DNA of 6,202 bases from Peptostreptococcaceae bacterium (GCA_013619035.1 JABXKX010000174.1:1-6202); one strand, 5' to 3'. Counted from the stretch's first letter, positions 1 to 6,077 are shown. Made by a program: numbers and translations. The notes: generated by a model from the sequence alone, not told the origin.

Positions 1-88
1 GGCCATAACATGCCGTTACCTCTTTAATAATCACTTAGACTTAAAAGGCGAATTAATTTATTTGATGTTAACTCTATGATAACTGCCA
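1..88. other. Left-edge segment, gene content unresolved
   Basis: This stretch is too short to assign. On the plus strand, frame 2 stays open from base 2 to a TGA at 77-79 and could be the last 25 codons of a truncated gene. On the minus strand, an ATG at 11-9 is preceded by an AAAGAGGT-like ribosome binding site (complement of 18-25) at 7-base spacing, so a divergent gene could start here and run off the edge. The two readings compete. Positions 68-73 (TTAACT) and 79-84 (ATAACT) form a weak hexamer pair with 11-bp period, just upstream of the stronger operator repeats. Confidence 0.25.
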
Positions 89-110
89 AAACTTAAACGA
101 ACCTTAAAAG
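89..110 (+). promoter_or_regulatory. Upstream tandem 11-bp repeat, putative response-regulator operator
   Basis: Two adjacent 11-mers, AAACTTAAACG (89-99) and AACCTTAAAAG (100-110), agree at 9 of 11 positions and share a perfect CTTAAA core at 92-97 and 103-108. An 11-bp direct-repeat period, one helical turn, is the classic arrangement for a head-to-tail dimer of an OmpR/PhoB-family regulator. The site lies just upstream of that kind of gene and overlaps the place where the -35 box should be. This fits activation next to RNA polymerase, which is inference. The same element recurs inverted at 145-166. Confidence 0.6.
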
Positions 111-133
111 ATTTAAGAAAAATAAGTTATACT
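104..133 (+). promoter_or_regulatory. Putative promoter of the two-component operon
   Basis: The -10 box TATACT at 128-133 matches TATAAT at five of six positions. The best -35 candidate is TTAAAA at 104-109 with an 18-bp spacer, a poor match to TTGACA. The weak -35 lies inside the upstream 11-bp repeats, which suggests the promoter depends on an activator. The predicted start would be near 140, giving a leader of about 55 bases before the response-regulator ATG. Confidence 0.5.
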
Positions 134-144
134 AAATATAGAAA

Positions 145-166
145 CATTTAAGGTTCATTAAAGGTT
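145..166 (-). promoter_or_regulatory. Downstream tandem 11-bp repeat, inverted copy of the operator
   Basis: CATTTAAGGTT (145-155) and CATTAAAGGTT (156-166) are adjacent 11-mers identical at 10 of 11 positions. Read on the minus strand they become AACCTTAAATG and AACCTTTAATG, almost the same element as at 100-110. The ten bases at 147-156 are the exact reverse complement of 99-108. This site falls just after the predicted transcription start, where a bound regulator would be expected to repress. That is inference from position. Confidence 0.55.
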
Positions 167-196
167 TCTACATTATCCTATCTACAAGGAGTACTT

Positions 197-877
197 ATGA
201 GACTATTAATTATAGAAGATGAAAAACACTTGGCTGAAGCTGTAAAAGAATTATTAAAGAAAGAAAATTATGTCGTAGATGTTTTTTTTGATGGACAAGA
301 AGGTCTAGACAACGCACTAACCGATATCTATGACCTCATTCTTTTAGATATCATGTTACCGAATATTAATGGACTCGAAATACTTAAAATCATAAGAAAA
401 GAAGGTATTCAAACACCTGTCCTTCTTTTAACCGCAAGAAATCAAATAGGTGATCGGGTTAAAGGTTTAGATCTTGGTGCTGATGACTATTTATCAAAAC
501 CATTTGCTCAAGAAGAATTAAACGCTAGAATCAGAGCACTTTTAAGAAGAAAAAGCAATTTCGCTACAACAAGTGAAATGGGATTTCATGATATTACACT
601 CGATTACAACTCATTAACTTTATCCTGCAAAAACAAAATTATCTCTCTTACACTTAAAGAATCAGAACTACTGCAGTGTTTAATCACTAGGAAAAACATG
701 ATTACACCAAAGGAACTGTTGATTGAAAAGCTTTGGGGATTCAATACAGATGCTGAAGATAATAATGTCGAAGTATATATATCTTTTTTAAGAAAGAAAC
801 TCAAATACTTAAACTGTAAAACATCTATTAAAACAACACGTGGATTAGGTTATTCATTGGAGGGTACACATGTTTAA
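197..877 (+). CDS. OmpR/PhoB-family DNA-binding response regulator
   Basis: A 226-residue cytoplasmic transcription regulator, full length for the family. The receiver domain (about 1-118) has the acidic pair E7/D8, phosphoacceptor D51 in LLDIMLP, the switch Thr T79 in LLTAR, Y98, and invariant K101 in the KPF motif. A short linker leads to a winged-helix domain (about 128-223), with a likely recognition helix around 188-202 (NNVEVYISFLRKKL) and the terminal RGLGY wing at 215-219. All catalytic residues are present, so it should be phosphorylated by the kinase encoded next. The ATG follows AAGGAG (186-191) at 5-base spacing. The gene overlaps the kinase gene by 8 bp, which implies translational coupling. 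Tandem 11-bp repeats around its promoter suggest autoregulation. It resembles CiaR/ArlR/VanR-type regulators, but the target pathway cannot be named. Confidence 0.97.
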   Translation: MRLLIIEDEKHLAEAVKELLKKENYVVDVFFDGQEGLDNALTDIYDLILLDIMLPNINGLEILKIIRKEGIQTPVLLLTARNQIGDRVKGLDLGADDYLSKPFAQEELNARIRALLRRKSNFATTSEMGFHDITLDYNSLTLSCKNKIISLTLKESELLQCLITRKNMITPKELLIEKLWGFNTDAEDNNVEVYISFLRKKLKYLNCKTSIKTTRGLGYSLEGTHV

Positions 878-2099
878 ACAACTGAAAAAACGACTCCTCT
901 CCATCAATATAATCAGCATTACACTTTTGATGATTATTGCTTTCGGCAGTATTTATTTTTTAACGTATAATAGAACGAATATGGAAATCAATAATGCTTT
1001 TAATCATCTAGAAAGCGTTAAACCCGTTGATAACAAACCTCCAAAACCACCAGAACTATCACAAATTCAACTACCATTAAGAGAGAATATATTGCCTGAA
1101 AGAAAAGTCATTTTTGTAATTAACTTAAACACTGATAGTGAAATAATTTCTGCTTATTCTTACTTTGAAGCGGAAGATGCTTTTTATGAAGAAGCATTAG
1201 CATTGGTACAATCAGGAGACAACAACAAATACATTGAATTAGAAGACGCAAAATGGGCTTATAGAGTGATTCCAAGAAAAAAATTCTATCAAATTTTCTT
1301 TATGGATGTGACCACTCAAATAAATGCTGTTAATCGATTAGCCTACACTTTTCTAAGTGTCTTTTTAATTATGCTTGTCATAACTTATGTTTTTAGTAAC
1401 TATATGACCAATGAATCCATCAAACCTATCAAAAAGGCATTTGAGAAACAAAACCAATTCATTTCAGATGCCTCTCATGAGTTAAAGACACCACTCGCTA
1501 TCATCAGTACCAATGTAGATGTGCTATTAAATGACTCTTCGGATTCTGAAAAATGGCTTCAATACATTAAGTCTGAAGTCGGTAGAATGAGTAAACTCAC
1601 TGAAAATCTACTCTATCTGTCGCAGTTTGATGATCACAATCTTATAACATCAACAACTGATGTTAATTTAAGCGAACTTTGTGAACATATTTTATTGGGT
1701 ATGGAAGCAGTCGCATTTGAAAAGAACAGAACGTTAGAATATAAAGTAGAAGCCGACATAATCATTCAAGGTGATTTTGAACAACTTTCACAAGTGCTTA
1801 TGATTTTGATGGACAATGCTATGAAATATTCAGATGAGAATGGCCATATAACAGTTAATCTATCTATGTCATCACAGGTTAACTTAACGGTTACAAATGA
1901 TGGTCCTGGTATTCCAGAAGATAACATAGATCAAATATTTAATCGATTTTACAAAGTTGATGCCTCAAGATCTCAAAAATCAGGTTATGGATTAGGTCTT
2001 GCAATAGCCTATTCTATCATTTCTCATCATCATGGCAAAATAAGTTGTAACAGTACAATTCATAAAGAAACGAGCTTTATAATAAAACTACCTAAATAA
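870..2099 (+). CDS. Membrane sensor histidine kinase, partner of the upstream regulator
   Basis: A 409-residue kinase with two membrane segments (about 12-33 and 158-178) enclosing an extracytoplasmic sensor of about 120 residues. The sensor begins with a Pro-rich stretch (52-69) and continues as a mixed alpha/beta region that I cannot assign. Only about 20 residues separate the second membrane segment from the H box, so a full HAMP domain does not seem to fit. The dimerisation domain has the phosphoacceptor H203 in SHELKTP. The ATPase domain has the N box (DNAMKY, N316), G1 (DGPGI, 344-348), F box (FNRFY, 357-361) and G2 (GYGLGL, 372-377), so it should be active. The ATG is preceded by GGAGGG (859-864) inside the regulator gene. 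The signal is unknown. Organisation resembles CiaH-like or VanS-like kinases. Confidence 0.96.
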   Translation: MFKQLKKRLLSINIISITLLMIIAFGSIYFLTYNRTNMEINNAFNHLESVKPVDNKPPKPPELSQIQLPLRENILPERKVIFVINLNTDSEIISAYSYFEAEDAFYEEALALVQSGDNNKYIELEDAKWAYRVIPRKKFYQIFFMDVTTQINAVNRLAYTFLSVFLIMLVITYVFSNYMTNESIKPIKKAFEKQNQFISDASHELKTPLAIISTNVDVLLNDSSDSEKWLQYIKSEVGRMSKLTENLLYLSQFDDHNLITSTTDVNLSELCEHILLGMEAVAFEKNRTLEYKVEADIIIQGDFEQLSQVLMILMDNAMKYSDENGHITVNLSMSSQVNLTVTNDGPGIPEDNIDQIFNRFYKVDASRSQKSGYGLGLAIAYSIISHHHGKISCNSTIHKETSFIIKLPK

Positions 2100-2124
2100 C
2101 GCCTCCCCGCGTTATTTGCTTTTT
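2094..2124 (+). terminator. Intrinsic terminator of the two-component operon
   Basis: A perfect 9-bp stem, AAATAACGC (2094-2102) with GCGTTATTT (2109-2117), closes a six-base CTCCCC loop and is followed after GC by five T residues (2120-2124). The kinase TAA stop codon (2097-2099) lies within the 5' arm of the stem. Confidence 0.85.
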
Positions 2125-2144
2125 ATCCAAAAATACTCTATAGT
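2116..2144 (+). promoter_or_regulatory. Candidate promoter of the helicase gene
   Basis: TATAGT at 2139-2144 matches the -10 consensus at five of six positions. TTGCTT at 2116-2121, exactly 17 bp upstream, keeps only the TTG of the -35 consensus. The -35 would overlap the 3' end of the preceding terminator. TATAAA at 2145-2150 is an alternative -10. A promoter is expected because transcription from upstream should stop at the terminator. Confidence 0.4.
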
Positions 2145-2172
2145 TATAAAGCATTAATTAAAGGAGAATTTT

Positions 2173-3297
2173 ATGTCATTTTATAAAATAGGATTAAAAG
2201 GCGATTTGGTATACGCACTTGATTTACAAAATATCATCTCCCCTACACCCATTCAAACTTTGAGTATTCCAGAAATACTTAAAGGTCATGATTTATTAGC
2301 TGAAGCACAAACCGGTACTGGAAAAACGCTTGCTTTTTTACTACCGATGTTTCAGACTTTAGAATTTGACAACCCCAATATCCAAGCAATGGTCATCACC
2401 CCAACACGCGAGTTAGCAATTCAGATTACTGAAGAAGCTAGAAAACTAGCTGAGATACTGCCTCTTAATATATTGGCTGCTTATGGTGGACAAGATGTTA
2501 ATGCCCAGCTACATAAATTAAAAGGTGATATTCAATTGGTTATTGGAACACCAGGTAGAATCTTAGATCACTTGAGACGTGGTTCTATCGTTTGTGATCA
2601 ACTTAAAATGTTTGTAGTTGATGAAGCCGATCAACTCTTTCATATCGGATTTAAAAAAGAACTAAAAGAAATCATCAAACAACTTCCAAAAGAAAGACAA
2701 ACGCTTTGTTTTTCTGCCACTTTGAGTCATCGTGTTGGTAGTTTTACAAACCACTATTTAAATAATCCAGTTCATGTAAAAGCACCTAAAAAACAAATTA
2801 CACTTGAAAATATTACACAACTGGTCATAGAAACATCGAATCGTAAAAAAATGGATGATTTTGAGACATTACTAAAAAAAGAAAAACCTGTGAAGGCTAT
2901 TGTATTCTGTAGATCTAGAAGAGGTACTCAAAGTCTATGTGATGAGATGAACGAAAAAGGATATAATGTGGAGAGTCTTCATGGCGAATTGTCTCAAGCT
3001 AAAAGAGAATTCAATATGACTGCTTTTAAAGAAAATAAAATACAATATCTGATAGCAACCGATGTTGCTGCTAGAGGATTGGATGTACAAGGTGTGTCAC
3101 ATGTTTTTAATTACAATCTACCAGATGACATAGAAAACTACGTTCATAGAATTGGTCGTACTGGACGTGCTGGACAAGATGGTAAATCTTTTATCATCTA
3201 TACTAAAAAAGATGAGAATCGTTTAGTCGAAATAGAAACTTTTATCAACATGACACTTAACAAAATGTCTATTGAGGACTACCTAAAAGAAGTATAA
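2173..3297 (+). CDS. DEAD-box ATP-dependent RNA helicase, minimal core
   Basis: A 374-residue RNA-dependent ATPase that should unwind short RNA duplexes, acting in ribosome assembly, mRNA turnover or cold adaptation as CshA/CshB-type proteins do. All core motifs are visible: Q motif around T25-Q28 (TPIQ), motif I AQTGTGKT (45-52), Ia PTRELA (77-82), GG (105-106), Ib TPGR (126-129), II DEAD (150-153), III SAT (181-183), IV IVFCRS (243-248), V ATDVAARGLD (295-304) and VI HRIGRTGRAG (325-334). The protein ends about 40 residues after motif VI. It therefore lacks the basic or RNA-binding C-terminal extension that makes CshA, DbpA and DeaD longer, so I give no gene symbol. The ATG follows AAGGAG (2161-2166) at 6-base spacing. 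No clear terminator follows, so the downstream 98-residue gene may be co-transcribed. Confidence 0.97.
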   Translation: MSFYKIGLKGDLVYALDLQNIISPTPIQTLSIPEILKGHDLLAEAQTGTGKTLAFLLPMFQTLEFDNPNIQAMVITPTRELAIQITEEARKLAEILPLNILAAYGGQDVNAQLHKLKGDIQLVIGTPGRILDHLRRGSIVCDQLKMFVVDEADQLFHIGFKKELKEIIKQLPKERQTLCFSATLSHRVGSFTNHYLNNPVHVKAPKKQITLENITQLVIETSNRKKMDDFETLLKKEKPVKAIVFCRSRRGTQSLCDEMNEKGYNVESLHGELSQAKREFNMTAFKENKIQYLIATDVAARGLDVQGVSHVFNYNLPDDIENYVHRIGRTGRAGQDGKSFIIYTKKDENRLVEIETFINMTLNKMSIEDYLKEV

Positions 3298-3316
3298 TCT
3301 CCTCTACTGTTTATGC

Positions 3317-3334
3317 TTTACCGTGACGGGTAAA
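3317..3334 (+). other. Small hairpin before a poly-A tract in the helicase/ORF98 spacer
   Basis: TTTACC (3317-3322) pairs with GGTAAA (3329-3334) around a six-base loop. It is followed by a run of ten A residues (3332-3341) and then the strong ribosome binding site of the next gene. The run downstream is A, not T, on the plus strand, and on the minus strand the T run lies before the stem. It is therefore not a canonical terminator in either direction. It could be an RNA processing or stability element; that is speculation. Confidence 0.35.
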
Positions 3335-3358
3335 AAAAAAATAGAAGGAGGCGGTTAA

Positions 3359-3655
3359 ATGAGTAACAGAAAACATGATACATGCCATATGCATGACAAA
3401 GGAAAATCTACACTTAGGGAATCTTCAAAAGAAAGATTCATGGATGAGAAAAAGGAAATGGAACATGAGTTAAGTCGTAATAAGGAGGTTCTCACCAAAT
3501 TACTAAACGATCACTACACCTATAAAACCACTTCTAAACACAGAGGGCACTATGTCGTTAAGTTCCAACATCCTTCGACACATAAGATGGAGAAGTTAGA
3601 CTTCTTATTCGAACCCAATCTTAGAACCCTTGAGAGCATTTGGCAAGAAGAATAG
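3359..3655 (+). CDS. Small His-rich hypothetical protein (98 residues)
   Basis: I do not recognise this protein. Its start is well supported: the ATG at 3359 follows a near-perfect AAGGAGG (3345-3351) at 7-base spacing, and the frame ends just before a strong terminator. There is no signal peptide or membrane segment, so it should be cytoplasmic. The N terminus carries a compact cluster of possible metal ligands: H6, D7, C9, H10, H12 and D13. Residues about 19-50 are highly charged and likely helical, possibly a coiled coil. Residues about 53-98 look like a small folded domain with alternating beta-like and aromatic positions (HYVVKFQHP, DFLFEP, W95). Nine of 98 residues are His. With no terminator between them, it is probably read through from the helicase gene, which hints at an RNA-related or stress role. 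That link is inference only. Confidence 0.75.
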   Translation: MSNRKHDTCHMHDKGKSTLRESSKERFMDEKKEMEHELSRNKEVLTKLLNDHYTYKTTSKHRGHYVVKFQHPSTHKMEKLDFLFEPNLRTLESIWQEE

Positions 3656-3660
3656 ATTTT

Positions 3661-3685
3661 CAGGTAGCTTATGCTACCTGTTTTT
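3661..3685 (+). terminator. Intrinsic terminator after the 98-residue gene
   Basis: A perfect 8-bp stem, CAGGTAGC (3661-3668) with GCTACCTG (3673-3680), closes a TTAT loop and is followed by TTTTTATTTT. It closes the plus-strand helicase/ORF98 unit. Confidence 0.92.
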
Positions 3686-3734
3686 ATTTTGAGTTTAATC
3701 GTCGAATTCATGATTTAGATGTTATAAATCCAAG

Positions 3735-3758
3735 AAAAAAGACCACTTACGTGGTCTT
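3735..3758 (-). terminator. Intrinsic terminator of the acidic surface-protein gene
   Basis: AAGACCAC (3739-3746) and GTGGTCTT (3751-3758) form a perfect 8-bp stem with a TTAC loop. On the minus strand the stem is followed by a run of T (the A run at 3735-3740 on the plus strand). It begins five bases after the TAG stop of the minus-strand gene. With the terminator at 3661-3685 it insulates two convergent transcription units. Confidence 0.9.
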
Positions 3759-3762
3759 AAAA

Positions 3763-6033
3763 CTACTTATTTCTACCTGGAGGAAATTTACCATTTTTAT
3801 TTGAATCATTGTCATCATCATCGTCATCGTCGTCATCGTCGTCATCGTCTTCTTCTTCTTCTTCGTCATCGTGTTTATCAAAGAAATTCTTAGAATGCTC
3901 ATATCCTTCAAACTCATCTTTAATTTTAATCACGCCATGATCGATATCAAATTCTAAAACAACAAATCCTATAGAATGAGGACCTTTGATATAACGGCTA
4001 AGTTTTAATTCCGCTAATTCAACTCTATACTCGTCACCATCATATTCAAGTACAAGTGTTACTTTTCTTTGTACCATAAATTTATAAATATGATATGGAA
4101 TAGTTAATGTACCGTCATTATCATCAATTGGTACAAAAATCTCGTTGTTTTGATTGTTGCCCCATTTAAAGGCTTGTACGATATTTCTATATGAATTCGG
4201 ACCGAAATCTAAGTCATCGTCATCCCAATCAAGACCCATCTCTGTATGAGTGTATCTATATCTATTCGTATCTTTTGGAGGTGTTACTTCATCACCATCT
4301 CTAGTGATTCTAAGTACATACTCCAATGTAACACCATCATACTCAGTCATTACAACGATTGTATTTTTTCCTTCATCTAATTCAACGATTAGATCATCTT
4401 CTTCTAATAAGTCACCATCAATATAAATGTCTACGTGATTTGCAGCTGTAGGTGTTAATACAACTTCATCAACTTCGTTTTCAACTTTCATATTGTAGTT
4501 AAAATCACTTGGATCAAATCCGTAATCACCAATAGGTTCTACATCTAGTGTCAATAATGGCATTGGTCTTCTAAGTGTAACCTCATAAGCTTCAACAACA
4601 TCATCACCATCTTTAATCTCAACTTCTACAACTTGCTCACCATAACCAACATCGATAAGAGTGTCAAGCGGCTCATATAAATCACCATCCACATAAATAT
4701 CAAGATCTGATAGTTCAGTAGGTAAAGAAGCTTCAAATGCAACTTCATCTACGTCATATGGTACTTCAACAACATACTCTTGATCTGTTGTATCAAATTC
4801 TGGTGTCATATCAAGTACTACTACATCACCATCATCATATGAAAATTCTAATGTTTCTAATCTACCTTCTTTAGTCACTGTTACAGTGTAAACAATCTCA
4901 GAATCACCATTTGTTACCGTTACAATAACATCAACAGTAAGATTATCATCAAAATCATAGTTCACAATATCTCCAGATTCATATGCTGTAAAATAGGTAG
5001 TAGAATCTGCATGCACAACACTAATGGCTACAACAGAATCTTCATCAGTAGTATTATCAGCATCTACAATTAGTAGTGCAGATATGTTAAGAGAATCTAC
5101 TTCATAACCTACGAAAGCTGTATAAGCTAAAACATCTCCAGCAAAATCAGGTACGATAGTTACATCTTCTAAAACATCTGAACCTACAAGTTCATCTACA
5201 GATTCAAGTGTAATTGATTCTAAAGATGCTACTTCAAAAGTAAGTGTATAAGTTTCATACTCTTGCCAATCTGGTGTTGCAACAGTACCTTCGTTTGTTT
5301 CTATAACGATAGATACAATATTATCACCATATACGATTTCATCTAATAGATAATCTACATCAAATAATGGATCATCCATTTCGTTGATTGTATCTAAGTC
5401 TTCGCCTTCAAAAACTGTGTCACCAAGACTATCTACAATAACAACTCTATAAATTTCACTTTCCAACAAGTCAGCCAATTCCAAATCTAATTCAATTTCT
5501 TCTGGCATTAAAATTAATTTATCATATACCATTGTATTAGAATCAAATTCTGGTACCAAATCAACCAGATCACCATCTACATATACATATAATTCTTCTA
5601 AAACATTTTTTCTTGTTACTGTAAATGTATAAAGTGTTACTGTTTCATCATCAGCCGTACCAGTATCGGGATCTTCTGTCACTGACATCTCAATTTCATT
5701 TTCACCTATTGCTAATGCAACATCAACCGTGTCATAAATCCAATCGTCACCATCAGCTACTGGATCAAGTACAGTATCTCCATCAATTACTACAGTAATA
5801 TTTGCAGGTGCTTCACTTTGTGCAAATATTGGTGTGAATGTTAATACTTCTGTATCATAATCCACATTAAAGCTGTATAGCAACTCATCAGCATCAAAAT
5901 CTAAATGTCCCTTTGATACTTCGACATCTTGAATGGCTGGTTCTTCAACAACTGCTGGATCCTCTGCAAATATGATATTCATCGATAGAACAATCAATAA
6001 GCAGGTTACTAATAGTGCAAATTTTTTCTTCAT
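3763..6033 (-). CDS. Secreted acidic protein with five cadherin-like beta-sandwich repeats
   Basis: Counting from the ATG at 6033-6031, this is a 756-residue exported protein. A GTG at 6042 would add three residues, but it lies inside the ribosome binding site (AAAGGTGG, complement of 6039-6046), which sits five bases before the ATG. I therefore prefer the ATG. Residues 1-23 are a typical signal peptide (KKK, a hydrophobic core, likely cleavage after IIFA). Five tandem domains follow at about 39-143, 145-268, 271-389, 392-489 and 493-579. Several begin with L-E-x-L and show a P-x-F-D strand, and all end in Y-x-(V/L)-T/R-like strands (YTFTVTR, YTVTVTK, YEVTLRR, YVLRITR). This is the pattern of the cadherin-like beta-sandwich family (Pfam PF12733). 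D-G-D turns recur. The region at 580-721 is unassigned, and 722-741 are all Asp or Glu. No LPxTG motif or C-terminal membrane helix is visible. A cell-surface, adhesive or calcium-binding role is inferred. Confidence 0.9.
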   Translation of the reverse strand: MKKKFALLVTCLLIVLSMNIIFAEDPAVVEEPAIQDVEVSKGHLDFDADELLYSFNVDYDTEVLTFTPIFAQSEAPANITVVIDGDTVLDPVADGDDWIYDTVDVALAIGENEIEMSVTEDPDTGTADDETVTLYTFTVTRKNVLEELYVYVDGDLVDLVPEFDSNTMVYDKLILMPEEIELDLELADLLESEIYRVVIVDSLGDTVFEGEDLDTINEMDDPLFDVDYLLDEIVYGDNIVSIVIETNEGTVATPDWQEYETYTLTFEVASLESITLESVDELVGSDVLEDVTIVPDFAGDVLAYTAFVGYEVDSLNISALLIVDADNTTDEDSVVAISVVHADSTTYFTAYESGDIVNYDFDDNLTVDVIVTVTNGDSEIVYTVTVTKEGRLETLEFSYDDGDVVVLDMTPEFDTTDQEYVVEVPYDVDEVAFEASLPTELSDLDIYVDGDLYEPLDTLIDVGYGEQVVEVEIKDGDDVVEAYEVTLRRPMPLLTLDVEPIGDYGFDPSDFNYNMKVENEVDEVVLTPTAANHVDIYIDGDLLEEDDLIVELDEGKNTIVVMTEYDGVTLEYVLRITRDGDEVTPPKDTNRYRYTHTEMGLDWDDDDLDFGPNSYRNIVQAFKWGNNQNNEIFVPIDDNDGTLTIPYHIYKFMVQRKVTLVLEYDGDEYRVELAELKLSRYIKGPHSIGFVVLEFDIDHGVIKIKDEFEGYEHSKNFFDKHDDEEEEEDDDDDDDDDDDDDNDSNKNGKFPPGRNK
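3811..3870 (-). repeat. Trinucleotide repeat encoding the poly-Asp/Glu tail
   Basis: Twenty consecutive codons encode only acidic residues. On the minus strand, in coding order, they are two Asp, five identical GAA Glu codons and thirteen Asp codons mixing GAC and GAT. The tract ends 15 codons before the stop. Low-complexity triplet runs like this can gain or lose whole codons by slippage without breaking the frame. The GAC/GAT mixture suggests some selection for the amino acid rather than simple recent expansion. Confidence 0.9.
4297..5919 (-). repeat. Five tandem cadherin-like domain repeats within the surface protein
   Basis: Approximate coding spans on the minus strand are 5919-5605, 5601-5230, 5223-4867, 4860-4567 and 4557-4297. 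The fourth and fifth copies are the shortest and most alike (IYVDGDLYE against IYIDGDLLE). The second and third are longer, and the third lacks the D-G-D motif. Similarity shows mainly at protein level. At DNA level only short patches recur, such as CACCATC followed by an ATA-rich stretch near 4413, 4683 and 5571, encoding the DGD turns. The array therefore looks old rather than freshly duplicated. Confidence 0.75.
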
Positions 6034-6071
6034 TTTAACCACCTTTCCTTCGCGTTCTTTCCTTTACGTAT

Positions 6072-6077
6072 ATTATA
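6072..6077 (-). promoter_or_regulatory. Candidate -10 box for the acidic surface-protein gene
   Basis: On the minus strand 6077-6072 reads TATAAT, a perfect -10 box preceded by TG. The region 16 to 18 bp upstream (ACCCAA around 6100-6095) does not resemble TTGACA, so the -35 is absent or the promoter depends on an activator or another sigma factor. The implied leader is about 30 to 35 bases. Confidence 0.45.

Noticed and set aside
604..804. Minus-strand open frame of 66 codons inside the response-regulator gene
   Set aside because: It lies wholly within the well-supported regulator coding region on the opposite strand and shows no recognisable protein features.
2152..2164. CATTAATTAAAGG before the helicase as a copy of the 11-bp operator element
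   Set aside because: Only a single partial match with no tandem partner at 11-bp period. It is explained by AT-rich sequence leading into the ribosome binding site.
3317..3341. Hairpin after the helicase as an intrinsic terminator
   Set aside because: The stem is only six base pairs and is followed by A residues on the plus strand. On the minus strand the T run comes before the stem.
3482..3488. Internal AAGGAGG as a ribosome binding site for a second start in ORF98
   Set aside because: No ATG, GTG or TTG lies at suitable distance downstream. It simply encodes part of Asn-Lys-Glu-Val.
5998..6012. Lipobox (LVTC) making the acidic protein a lipoprotein
   Set aside because: The Cys is only the 11th residue, Thr precedes it, and the hydrophobic core continues after it. 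A signal peptidase I site after IIFA fits better.
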